Source: Actinoplanes sp. M2I2
Lineage (GTDB): Bacteria; Actinomycetota; Actinomycetes; Mycobacteriales; Micromonosporaceae
DNA: 64,000 nucleotides
NCBI RefSeq assembly: GCF_023544445.1
Contig: NZ_JALPVJ010000008.1
Location: 62,001 to 126,000, forward strand
Direction: 5' to 3'
Within the stretch, counting starts at the first letter, position 1; each line of letters starts with the position of its first letter. The notes below the pieces were generated by a model that saw only the letters and a list, made by a program, of their open reading frames with translations, did not search any database and was not told the DNA's origin. The position numbers and the translations under genes are program-made. Shown in pieces: positions 45,562-55,981 of the stretch.

Positions 45562-46334
45562 GCGACCGCGCCATCCGGGTCCGAGACCTGCGCGTACGCC
45601 TCGACGGGACCTTGATCGTCGACGGTGCCGGGCTGGACGCGGCCCGCGGCGAATGGGTCACGGTGATCGGGCCCAACGGCGCGGGCAAGTCCACCGCCCT
45701 GCGCGCGATCGGCGGACTGCTGCCGTACACCGGCACGGTCGAGCTCAACGGCACCCCCGTCGAGCGGCTGCACCGCCGGGAGCGGGCCAAGACAGTCGCG
45801 ACGGTGAGCCAGTCGCCGGCCGTGCCGCCGGGCATGCGCGTGTTCGACTACGCGCTCCTCGGGCGTACCCCCTACATCCCCCCGCTCGGTCGCGAGTCCG
45901 CCGCCGACCTGGCCGCTGTCGAGGATGTGCTGGATTCGCTCGACGTCACCCGCTTCGCCGCGCGGCGGCTCGAGACCTTGTCGGGCGGTGAGCGGCAGCG
46001 CGTCTTCCTGGCCCGCGCGCTCGCTCAGGGCGCCGGCATCCTGCTGCTCGACGAGCCGACCAGCGCGCTCGACATCGGCCACCAGCAGGAGGTGCTCGAG
46101 CTGATCGACCGGCTGCGGGCCGAGCGGTCGCTGACCGTCCTGATGACGATGCACGACCTGACCACCGCCGGCGAGTACGCCGACCGCCTGGTGCTGCTGG
46201 CCGAGGGCGCGGTGGTCGCGGCCGGCCCGGCGCGCGAGGTGCTGACCGAGGAGAACCTGGCCAGGCACTACCGGGTGCGTGTGCGTGTCATCGAGGGCGA
46301 ACACGGGCCGCTGGTCGTGCCGGTGCGTGGCTGA
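45558..46334 (+). CDS. btuD: Cobalamin ABC importer, ATPase
   Basis: The 258-residue ATPase has Walker A GPNGAGKST, the Q loop, signature LSGGERQRVFLARAL, Walker B ILLLDEPTSALD and the switch His in TMHDLTT. It powers the btuC-type permease. The GTG overlaps the permease stop by four bases. Its stop lies inside the first unit of a short tandem repeat. It is the last gene of the riboswitch-controlled operon. Confidence 0.94.
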   Translation: MSDRAIRVRDLRVRLDGTLIVDGAGLDAARGEWVTVIGPNGAGKSTALRAIGGLLPYTGTVELNGTPVERLHRRERAKTVATVSQSPAVPPGMRVFDYALLGRTPYIPPLGRESAADLAAVEDVLDSLDVTRFAARRLETLSGGERQRVFLARALAQGAGILLLDEPTSALDIGHQQEVLELIDRLRAERSLTVLMTMHDLTTAGEYADRLVLLAEGAVVAAGPAREVLTEENLARHYRVRVRVIEGEHGPLVVPVRG

Positions 46335-46370
46335 GTCTGCGCGGCTGAGTCTGTGTGGCTGAGTCTGCGC
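46329..46370. repeat. 14-bp tandem repeat, three copies
   Basis: Three copies of GGCTGAGTCTGCGC (the middle one ends TGTGT) run from 46329. The btuD stop codon is in the first copy. The array ends eight bases before the convergent VOC gene. Confidence 0.85.
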
Positions 46371-46378
46371 GGAGGCCA

Positions 46379-47128
46379 TCAGCGTGCCCCGGCGAGCACC
46401 GAGAAGAGGCCGCCCTGGGGGTCGGCGAGAACGGCGTACCGGCCGATCGGCAGGGTCGTCGGCGGCTGCACCACGCCACCACCGAGCGCCCGCGCGTGCT
46501 CGGCCGCGATGTCGCAGTCGTGGACCGCGAAATACACCATCCAATGCGGACTGACGTCGTCCGGCCAGCTGCCGGGCGCCATCGGCTGGAGCCCGCAGAC
46601 CGGAGTCTCGTGCACCTTGGCCACCACGTACGGGACGCCGGACATCGAGCTGTTGCGGAACTGCCAGCCGAACACCGCGTGGTAGAACGCCATCGAGCCG
46701 TCCAGGTCGCGGGTGTTGAGCTCGTTCCAGGTGAGCGCGCCGGGCACGTCGAAGACCTCGGCGCCGCGCATCGTGCCGGGCTGCCACACGCTGAACGGCG
46801 CGCCGCCGGGGTCGAGGAAGGCGGCCATCCGGCCCTGATCCTCCACGTCGAACGGCGGGACCAGCACCTTGCCGCCGTTCGCGGCCACCCGGGCGGCGAT
46901 GTCGTCGGCGTCGTCGGTGCCGATGTAGGTGCTCCAGGCGGTCGGCTGGCCGACGCCGTAGAGGGGACCGGCGCCCGCTGCCGGAAGGCCGTTCAGCCCG
47001 AAGGTCACGTATTGTCCCCCGACCTCCGCCGACCAGCCGAACAGCGCGGTGTAGAACCGTCCCGCGTCGGCGAGGTCGGCGGTGCCGAGATCGACCCAGG
47101 CGGGGGATCCGGGCGTCGATGGGGTCAT
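46379..47128 (-). CDS. VOC-family protein with two glyoxalase-like modules
   Basis: The 249-residue protein contains two tandem vicinal-oxygen-chelate domains (about residues 8-120 and 130-247). Each begins with a W-DL-T-DLxxAxxFY type strand (WVDLGTADLADAGRFYTALFGW and WNELNTRDLDGSMAFYHAVFGW). Family members may be lyases, dioxygenases or resistance proteins, and function cannot be chosen here. Metal ligands are not complete in an obvious way. It is a single gene between the convergent btuD and the ABC exporter operon. Confidence 0.85.
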   Translation of the reverse strand: MTPSTPGSPAWVDLGTADLADAGRFYTALFGWSAEVGGQYVTFGLNGLPAAGAGPLYGVGQPTAWSTYIGTDDADDIAARVAANGGKVLVPPFDVEDQGRMAAFLDPGGAPFSVWQPGTMRGAEVFDVPGALTWNELNTRDLDGSMAFYHAVFGWQFRNSSMSGVPYVVAKVHETPVCGLQPMAPGSWPDDVSPHWMVYFAVHDCDIAAEHARALGGGVVQPPTTLPIGRYAVLADPQGGLFSVLAGAR

Positions 47129-47178
47129 GGCCGCATCGTCGCACCGCGCACCTTTGGACAGGCTTAAGTGTCGTTGTT

Positions 47179-47919
47179 CTAGCTGAACCGCCGACCCTCA
47201 TCGCGTCGATAGGCCCATACAGCCACCCCACCGAGGGTGGCGGTCCAGCCGACGAGGGCGGCGATGGAACGGAAATCGTAGGGGAAATCGCCCACGGCTG
47301 CCCACATCAGCCGAGCAGCACCACCGGTGGGCAGATAGGGCGCCAGATCCTCCACGATGCCGGGCGCCATGCCGGGGCCGGTCATCAGCCCGCCCAGGAA
47401 GGCCAGCGGGAAGAACAGCACCTGGGCCACCACGACCGCCGCCTTCTGCGGCATGGAGTAGCCGATCGCCAGTCCCATCAGGATGAACGGGATGGAGATG
47501 ACCGCGGTCGTCAGGGCGGTGACGAGGAACTGCATCGAGGTCACCGTGGCCTCGGTCAGGAAGGCCGCGATCAGCACGACCGGTACGAGCGAGATCGCCA
47601 TCAGGCACAACCCGGCGAGCACCCGGCCGGCGAAACGGGGCAGGGCGCCGGCCGGGAGAGTGCGGACGTACGGGTCCCAGGGTTGCGACCGGTCCTCCGC
47701 GACCCCCACGCCGTACTGGAAGAGGTTGGTCGACATCACCGAAAAGGTGATCATCGAGGCGGTGGCGGTGGTGGCGTACTCGGCGTTGCTGCCGACGAAC
47801 GGCACGACGAAGGCCAGCATCGCCGCGGACGGGAAGAACGCGCTGCCGAACAGGGCGATCGGGATGCGAAAGGTCTCGAGGAGCTGGAACCGTGCGTGGG
47901 TCAGCGCGAGCGACGACAT
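47179..47919 (-). CDS. ABC-2 type exporter permease
   Basis: The 246-residue protein has six hydrophobic segments and the arrangement of ABC-2 (drug or daunorubicin-type) exporter permeases. DRSQPWDPYVRTLPAG between helices 2 and 3 is a typical coupling loop. It follows the ATPase gene at 13 bases and should form an exporter with it. The substrate is unknown. It is the last gene of a four-gene operon that also encodes a regulator. Confidence 0.88.
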   Translation of the reverse strand: MSSLALTHARFQLLETFRIPIALFGSAFFPSAAMLAFVVPFVGSNAEYATTATASMITFSVMSTNLFQYGVGVAEDRSQPWDPYVRTLPAGALPRFAGRVLAGLCLMAISLVPVVLIAAFLTEATVTSMQFLVTALTTAVISIPFILMGLAIGYSMPQKAAVVVAQVLFFPLAFLGGLMTGPGMAPGIVEDLAPYLPTGGAARLMWAAVGDFPYDFRSIAALVGWTATLGGVAVWAYRRDEGRRFS

Positions 47920-47932
47920 GGGGGTGCTCTCC

Positions 47933-48807
<875 letters not shown>

Positions 48808-48811
<4 letters not shown>

Positions 48812-49131
48812 TGCCCCTCCTGAGGCTTGAGCAACGCGCGCAGCGCCGCGGTGTAGTCGTCGAAGGCGAGCCGGCCGCGGCGGGTGAGGCGGACCAGGGT
48901 GGTGGGCGTGCGCCCGTGGTGGGTCTTGGTGACCTCGACGTACTTGGCGTCCTCGAGCTTGCGCAGGTGGACCGACAGGTTGCCGGCAGTCATGTTGAGC
49001 GACTGCTGCAGCTGGGGAAAGGCGAGGCGGTCGTCGTCGCGCAGCACCGAGAGGGCCGACACGACGCGGAGCCGGGCCTGGGCGTGGATCACCGGGTCGA
49101 GCTCGGTGACCAGCGGGTCGGATTCGCTCAT
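48808..49131 (-). CDS. Winged-helix transcriptional regulator
   Basis: The 107-residue protein is a single winged helix of the MarR/ArsR-like group (LNMTAGNLSVHLRKLEDAKYVEV is the recognition helix region). It lacks a ligand domain. It overlaps the upstream membrane gene and the ATPase gene by four bases each. Single-domain regulators of this kind usually repress the linked exporter, and a 7-bp inverted repeat ahead of the operon is the likely target. Confidence 0.88.
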
Positions 49132-49760
49132 CGCAGCTTGAGCCAGCCGATCAGACCGGCCGCGATCATGCCGCCGCCCCCGGCCACCGCGACGATCAGC
49201 GAGTGCCAGCCGGGGCCGATCAGGATGCCCACGATGTTGATCAGGCTGGTCCAGGCGCCGAGGACGAACAGGTCGCGATCGTTCCACACCGCGCCGCCGG
49301 CCATGTGCAGCACGCCGGTCAGCGCGACCATGCCACCGGCCCACAACAGGCCGGCCCGATCCTCCGACAGGATGTCGCTGAACTGCGCGAAGAGGATCGA
49401 GAAGCCGGTGAACGCGACCGACCAGCTCACGCCGTACATCACGCCCTGACGGGTGCTGGGCCCGGAGATCCGGCTGCCGGCCCGGCCGCCGGCGATGCCG
49501 GTGAGGATGCCGGCCGCGATCATGAGCAGCGGGAGGACGGCCAGCGGCAGCCACGCGGGCATGTCGACGTAGACCCGGCCGTCGGGGCCGAACCGCAGGA
49601 ACAGAAAGGTGAAGCCGACGAGCCAGGCGATGCCCCAGGGCCAGAACATCACGCGGGGGTCGGGCGCGAGGTCGCGGCCGAGCTTGGCCCGCTCGCGCTC
49701 GATCAGGGCGAGCGACTCGGCCGGGTCGAGCGGAGGGGCGTCGTCATCGATCGGGGTCAT
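49128..49760 (-). CDS. Multi-pass membrane protein heading the exporter operon
   Basis: The 210-residue protein has about six membrane helices after a 50-residue cytoplasmic segment (PAESLALIERERAKLGRDLAPDPR). I recognise the pattern of actinobacterial proteins that sit beside single-domain winged-helix regulators, but no function is known. The ATG at 49760 lacks a good RBS, and the upstream region includes an inverted repeat. It overlaps the regulator by four bases. Confidence 0.75.
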   Translation of the reverse strand: MTPIDDDAPPLDPAESLALIERERAKLGRDLAPDPRVMFWPWGIAWLVGFTFLFLRFGPDGRVYVDMPAWLPLAVLPLLMIAAGILTGIAGGRAGSRISGPSTRQGVMYGVSWSVAFTGFSILFAQFSDILSEDRAGLLWAGGMVALTGVLHMAGGAVWNDRDLFVLGAWTSLINIVGILIGPGWHSLIVAVAGGGGMIAAGLIGWLKLR

Positions 49761-49775
49761 GCAAAGAACTTTACC

Positions 49776-49799
49776 GCACAAAGTCAAAGAGGTTTGTGC
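49776..49799 (-). promoter_or_regulatory. Probable operator of the exporter operon
   Basis: Perfect 7-bp arms (GCACAAA and TTTGTGC) with a 10-base spacer lie 16 bases upstream of the first gene of the operon. The sequence is notably AT-rich for this genome. Size and position fit a winged-helix repressor dimer. Confidence 0.65.
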
Positions 49800-49811
49800 C
49801 ATAAAGCTGGC

Positions 49812-51806
49812 TCAGCCCAGGGGGCCGGGCAGCGGCTTGGCGTGCACGACCGAGAGCCGCGAGACCGCGCGGGTCAGCACCACGTACAGCCGGTTGAGAC
49901 CCTTGGGCTCGGCGGCGACGATGTCGGCCGGCTCGTGGACGACCACATGGTCGTACTCGAGGCCCTTGACCAGAGTGGCCGGCACCACCGTGACGCGCGC
50001 CCCGGCCTCGACGTCGTCGGCGGCCGCGTTTTCGAGGCCCGCCGCCGTGAGGTGCCCACGCAGCCGCTCGACCGCCGCGTCGGCCGCGATCAGCGCGACC
50101 GAGCCCTCGTGGGCCAGGGCTGCCGTCACCTCGGTCATCGTCTGCGCGTCCAGATCGGACGGATCGGCCACCGGCACCACCGCCAGCTCGCCGTCGCGAC
50201 GCAGCGAGACCGCCTCCGGCACGTCGACCCCCAGCGCCGGCAGCAGGCGGTTGGCCAGGGTCAACACCGAGGCGGGGACGCGGAACCCGATCGTCAGGGG
50301 CACGACTGCGGCTTCCGGCTTGCCCAGATGCCCGAGCGTCTCGCGCCACTCGGTGGCGGCCCACGGCGCCGTGCCCTGGGCCAGGTCGCCGAGCACCGTG
50401 ATGGATCCGTGCTCGCTGCGCCGGGCGATCGCGCGCGCCTGCATGGGCGAGAGGTCCTGTGCCTCGTCGACGACGACGTGCCCGAAGCTCGCCGTACGCT
50501 CCAGCAGGCCCGCGGCCTCGTCGACCAGCAGCAGGTCGGCCGCGCTGAACTTCGCCGACTTGACCGTCCGGGGCGGCCGGGCCCAGCGGATCGCGTCTCT
50601 CTCCTCATCGGACAGCAGGCCTGCGGGCGGATCGGTGAGCACCTCGGCCACCAGGGCCTCCGGGGTCACCGCGGGCCACGACGACTCGAGGAACGCGGTC
50701 ACCGGGGCCACCTTGCTCATCTTGCGCAGCCAGCCCTCACCCGGTGAGTTGCCGGTGCGGTATTCCGACTGGCGCTGCAGCAGGCCGACCACGCGCGCCC
50801 GCACCCGCTCGCGGCCCACCGCGTAGGGCAGACCCTCGCGTCGCGCCTCGTCGACGATCCGGCGCAGCGGTTCCGCGTCGATGCGCCATCGGTACGAACC
50901 GTCCGACACCATGATCGGCTCGGTCGGCCGGGCCAGCCGGCGCCAGAGGGCCTCGCGCAGAACCTCGGCCATCCGCGCGTCGTGCTTGATCAGGGCGGCT
51001 TCCGGGGTGTCGGTCGCGCGCGCCGGCGCCCGGCCGGCCAGCTCCTCCACGGTCGCCTGCTGCACCTCGACCTCGCCCAGCGCAGGCAGGACAGCCGAGA
51101 TGTAGGAGAGGAAGGCCGTGTTGGGACCGACGATCAGCACCCCGGAGCGCCGCAGCCGTTCGCGGTGCAGATAGAGGAGGTACGCGGCGCGGTGCAGCCC
51201 GACGGCGGTCTTGCCGGTGCCCGGGGCGCCCTGCACACAGATCGAGTCCCCGATGTCGGCGCGGACGAGCTCGTCCTGCTCGGGCTGGATCGTCGCCACG
51301 ATGTCGCGCATCGGGCCGACCCTCGGGCGTTCGATCTCGGCGGTCAGGATGCGGCTGCTGGTGCCCAGCTCCTCGCCCCGGTCGAGGTGCTCGTCCTCGA
51401 AGCTGGTCAGGTCGCCCTTGACGAAGCCGAACCGGCGGCGGGTGGCGACGCCCTGCGGGTCGCGCACGCTGGCCCGGTAGAAGGAGCGGGAGAGCGGGGC
51501 GCGCCAGTCGAGCACCATCGGCTCGCCGGTGTCGTCGGTGACGTGCCGGCGACCCACGTGGTAGGCGGACTCGTCGATGTCGAGGCGACCGAAGAAGAGC
51601 GGGGTGGCCGGGTCGTCGGCGAGCTCCTTGACGCGACGGGCCATGTGCCGGCCGAGCTGCTCGGCGGTGTAGGCGTCACCGGCGACTCTGTCGCCGGTGG
51701 AGAAGAGCGCCTCGGCACGGCCTCGCATGCGGGCCAGCGCGGCCCGCGACGCGGCGAGGTGGCGCCGTTCGGAGGTGAGTTCGGTGTCCAGATCGAAGGC
51801 GGGCAC
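49812..51806 (-). CDS. helD: HelD-type RNA polymerase-associated helicase
   Basis: The 664-residue protein is a UvrD/Rep-like superfamily 1 ATPase of the actinobacterial HelD group. An N-terminal coiled coil (RRHLAASRAALARMRGR) precedes Walker A GAPGTGKTAVGLHRAAYLL, Walker B VVVDEAQDLSPMQ and the GFRVPASVL and GLEYDHVVV motifs. HelD removes stalled RNA polymerase from DNA and, in some actinobacteria, protects it from rifamycins. An N-terminal ATPase split by a long insert (about residues 260-440) is typical. The GTG start has GAGGATG. An inverted repeat lies about 100 bases upstream; it is not the rifamycin-associated element. Confidence 0.88.
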   Translation of the reverse strand: MPAFDLDTELTSERRHLAASRAALARMRGRAEALFSTGDRVAGDAYTAEQLGRHMARRVKELADDPATPLFFGRLDIDESAYHVGRRHVTDDTGEPMVLDWRAPLSRSFYRASVRDPQGVATRRRFGFVKGDLTSFEDEHLDRGEELGTSSRILTAEIERPRVGPMRDIVATIQPEQDELVRADIGDSICVQGAPGTGKTAVGLHRAAYLLYLHRERLRRSGVLIVGPNTAFLSYISAVLPALGEVEVQQATVEELAGRAPARATDTPEAALIKHDARMAEVLREALWRRLARPTEPIMVSDGSYRWRIDAEPLRRIVDEARREGLPYAVGRERVRARVVGLLQRQSEYRTGNSPGEGWLRKMSKVAPVTAFLESSWPAVTPEALVAEVLTDPPAGLLSDEERDAIRWARPPRTVKSAKFSAADLLLVDEAAGLLERTASFGHVVVDEAQDLSPMQARAIARRSEHGSITVLGDLAQGTAPWAATEWRETLGHLGKPEAAVVPLTIGFRVPASVLTLANRLLPALGVDVPEAVSLRRDGELAVVPVADPSDLDAQTMTEVTAALAHEGSVALIAADAAVERLRGHLTAAGLENAAADDVEAGARVTVVPATLVKGLEYDHVVVHEPADIVAAEPKGLNRLYVVLTRAVSRLSVVHAKPLPGPLG

Positions 51807-51908
51807 GGTGCATCCTCAGGCAGGGTGTTCCTGGCTGCTCGCGTATCCGAGGGCGTATCCGTCGTCGCCCTGCGGCGCGGGGGACGTCCGCTGCGGTGCA
51901 TGTTCACC

Positions 51909-51927
51909 ACGGCCGTCAAGCGGCCGT
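51909..51927. promoter_or_regulatory. Inverted repeat upstream of helD
   Basis: Perfect 7-bp arms (ACGGCCG and CGGCCGT) enclose TCAAG, about 100 bases upstream of the helD start. It may be a leader hairpin or an operator. Because CGGCCG is common in this DNA, chance occurrence is possible. Confidence 0.3.
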
Positions 51928-51988
51928 CCACGTTACGCCCCGCCCGCCCCCACCTCCACCGAATTAACGATGCCGCCAGCTATCGCCT

Positions 51989-52234
51989 TTGTCCGAGGTT
52001 GAGAACATCCTTAACCTCTCCAACCTCGAAGAACTTCGGCCGCCCTCCCGCGGGCGAACAGAGATCCGGATCCTGTTCGTCTTCGACCCGTGGCGGTCCG
52101 CGGTTCTTCTGGTCGCGGGTGACAAGTCGGGGGAGTGGAGTCGGTGGTACCGGAATGCCATCCCGGAGGCCGAGGAGTTCTACGCCCTCTACCTCAAGGA
52201 GCGGCGAGGGGAGATGGATGATGAGCGGAACTAG
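51989..52234 (+). pseudogene. HigB/Gp49-type toxin, truncated at the 5' end
   Basis: The 81 residues match the C-terminal half of RelE-like phage-Gp49 toxins: NLEELRPPSRGRTEIRILFVFDPW, LLVAGDKSG and WYRNAIPEAEEFY. These enzymes usually cut mRNA on ribosomes and have about 110-120 residues. Here the first 45-50 residues are missing. The only start in frame is a TTG without an RBS, and no other frame upstream carries the missing part. It is probably inactive. It overlaps the start of the intact antitoxin gene, which keeps the normal toxin-first order. Confidence 0.75.
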
Positions 52235-52541
52235 GCGTTGGCGGGACACGAATCACCTGGATCGTGCGATCGAGACCGCGGGAGGTCTCGAAGCCTTCGA
52301 CGCGAGTCTCGGCAAGATGCTCGACGAGGCTCGCGGGTGGCGCTTGGCCGAGCTGCGGAAGCGACGAGATCTGACGCAGGAGCAAGTCGCCTCCCGCATG
52401 GGAATCTCGGTCGCCCGGGTCTCGCAGATCGAGGCCGGGGACGTCTCAACTCAAGAGGTGCTCGCGCGCTACATCGCAGCGCTCGGCGGCACCCTCAAGC
52501 TCATCGCCGACTTCGGAGATGAGCAGCTCAAGGTCGCATGA
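52218..52541 (+). CDS. higA: HigA-type antitoxin, XRE helix-turn-helix
   Basis: The 107-residue protein has an XRE helix-turn-helix at about residues 42-95 (LAELRKRRDLTQEQVASRMGISVARVSQIEAGDVSTQEVLARYIAALGG). This is the standard antitoxin of HigBA modules whose toxin gene comes first. It is intact, with GAGGGGAG before the ATG at 52218 (a second ATG follows at once). Since the toxin is truncated, it may now serve only as a DNA-binding protein or guard against related toxins. Base composition around it is less GC-rich than in neighbouring genes. Confidence 0.88.
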   Translation: MMSGTRRWRDTNHLDRAIETAGGLEAFDASLGKMLDEARGWRLAELRKRRDLTQEQVASRMGISVARVSQIEAGDVSTQEVLARYIAALGGTLKLIADFGDEQLKVA

Positions 52542-52590
52542 GCGTTCCCGGGGATTACGGGGCATGGGTGACGGGGGTGAGCGGGGTGAA

Positions 52591-52662
52591 GTGCGGATTT
52601 CGGATCAGCAGTTCATGCAGGTCTTGGCGCACCCGACGCGAATCCTGATCGTCGAGCTCTGA
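52591..52662 (+). pseudogene. ArsR-family regulator remnant
   Basis: Twenty-three codons from GTG 52591 read VRISDQQFMQVLAHPTRILI and then a stop. This is the start of an ArsR-type winged helix (compare the family's LAHPTRLRIL segment). The rest of the gene is gone. It directly abuts the truncated MFS gene, suggesting one deletion removed the end of the regulator and the start of the transporter. Confidence 0.6.
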
Positions 52663-52663
52663 A

Positions 52664-54336
<1,673 letters not shown>

Positions 54337-54401
54337 TCTCCGCGCGATCAGGCGCTACGTTCCCCGCACTCTCAGCTTGTTCTTAGAAAAACGGGGTCCT
54401 C

Positions 54402-55886
54402 ATGCGCCTGCGCCCGATCGCACTCTCCGCGGCGGTTGCCGCCGTGGCCCTGGGGGCGCTCGCCGCCCCGGCGCAGGCCGCCCCGGACGACGAGGGGCAG
54501 TTCGTCGGTGTGCTCCTGCCGGAGCAGATCGCCGTCATCGCCGGCAAGACCAAGACCGTCCGCGCCGAGGTGCTCAACATCGGCTCGAAGCCGGCCGAGA
54601 ACGTGGTCGCGGACTTCTCCGACATCGACCCGTCCCTCAAGCTCACCCTCCCGGCGAACTGCGACGCGACGTCGTGCCCGGTCGGCGACATCGCCGCGAA
54701 CGGGCGCAAGGTGCTCACCTTCACGATCGGGTCGACCGGCGACAAGCTGGCCGCGAACTTCCAGGTCGGGGTCGACGGCCTCACCTCGGAAGTGACCGTG
54801 GTGCGCTCCGAGGGCGGCATCGACCTCGAGCTCGAGCCGATCGACGACCCGAAGATCGGGCGTGGTCAGTCCGCCGCCCTGCCGATCACCGTGCACAACG
54901 CCGGCAGCGAGCCCGTCAGCACGGTCGGCCTGGTGGTGGCGGCCGAGAACGGCCTCACCCCGCTCGGCAGCTACCGCAACTGCCTGCCCCTCGACGAGGT
55001 CGAGGACGAGATCGACGACACCGCCGGCATCGTCTGCCTGTTCGACGAGGAGTTCGCGCCCGGCGCGACCTTCCGGCTCCCGGCGGACAGTCCCGTCAAG
55101 CTCCGCGTGAACAAGGACGCGGGCGGGCCGTACACGTACTCCGGAGCCGCGATCGCCGTCGGCCTGAACGACGAGGACGCCGCGCTGCTGGCCCGGCAGA
55201 AGACCGGCAAGGTGCTGACGCTGGACGCGGTCAGCAAGGCCTCCGGCCTCCTCGACGAGGAGCCCGACGACCTCAACATCGAGGACAACATCGCCACGTT
55301 CGGCGTCAGCGTGGGCAAGTCGGTCGCCGACAGCGCCGCGGTGGGCGCCACCATCTCGGGCAAGGGCGGCGACACCAGGACCATCAAGGTGGGCGTGCGC
55401 AACCTCGGCCCGACCACGGTGATCCCCTTCTCCGACGACGTCGACTGGTTCCCCGGCGTCCAGGTCACCATCCCGGCCGGCCTGAAGCTCACCGAGGTGG
55501 ACCCCTTCTGCATGCCGGGCTCGGGTGTGGACGTGAAGAAGCCGGGCTCGATCGACGGCCGCGACTACCTGTGCGTCGCCCCGATGGGGCTCGGTGTCGG
55601 CAAGCTCGAGTCGTTCACCTTCACCGGCACGCTGACCGGTGACGAATCCACCGCGGGCTCGGTCGTCGTCGACGGCGGCGTCCAGGACCCCAACGCCAAG
55701 AACGACAAGGCCGCGATCACCGTGGCCCTGACCGGTCAGGGCGGCGAGGGCGGCGAGGGCGGCGGCGGCCTGCCGGTCACCGGCGCGCCCACGGGCTGGG
55801 TCGCGCTGGGCGGTGCGCTGCTGCTGCTCGCGGGGGGCGTGGCGGCGTACGTCTTCCGTCGCCGTCGCATCGTCACCACTCTCTGA
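54402..55886 (+). CDS. Sortase-anchored (LPVTG) surface protein
   Basis: The 494-residue precursor has a signal peptide (cleaved near AAPAQA, residue 26), an extracellular region and a C-terminal sorting signal: LPVTG at about residue 460, a hydrophobic helix and RRRRIV. The middle appears to be two or three immunoglobulin-like or DUF11-like beta modules (KTVRAEVLNIGSKPAENV and AALPITVHNAGSEPVSTV are repeats of one pattern). A GEGGEGGGG linker precedes the sorting motif. A class E or F sortase should attach it to the cell wall. The function of the outer part is unknown. A strong terminator follows. Confidence 0.85.
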   Translation: MRLRPIALSAAVAAVALGALAAPAQAAPDDEGQFVGVLLPEQIAVIAGKTKTVRAEVLNIGSKPAENVVADFSDIDPSLKLTLPANCDATSCPVGDIAANGRKVLTFTIGSTGDKLAANFQVGVDGLTSEVTVVRSEGGIDLELEPIDDPKIGRGQSAALPITVHNAGSEPVSTVGLVVAAENGLTPLGSYRNCLPLDEVEDEIDDTAGIVCLFDEEFAPGATFRLPADSPVKLRVNKDAGGPYTYSGAAIAVGLNDEDAALLARQKTGKVLTLDAVSKASGLLDEEPDDLNIEDNIATFGVSVGKSVADSAAVGATISGKGGDTRTIKVGVRNLGPTTVIPFSDDVDWFPGVQVTIPAGLKLTEVDPFCMPGSGVDVKKPGSIDGRDYLCVAPMGLGVGKLESFTFTGTLTGDESTAGSVVVDGGVQDPNAKNDKAAITVALTGQGGEGGEGGGGLPVTGAPTGWVALGGALLLLAGGVAAYVFRRRRIVTTL

Positions 55887-55893
55887 GCCACCT

Positions 55894-55933
55894 CACATCA
55901 GGGCCGTCCCTCAGCGGGGGCGGCCCTGATGTG
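55894..55933 (+). terminator. Terminator of the surface-protein gene
   Basis: Perfect 13-bp arms (55894-55906 and 55921-55933, CACATCAGGGCCG paired with its complement) enclose a 14-base loop eight bases after the stop codon. No T-run follows, as is usual in this DNA. Confidence 0.85.
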
Positions 55934-55981
55934 TGAGTGCCGCCTGACCCGTTGACCGCGGCGGCTAGCATCCGACGGATC

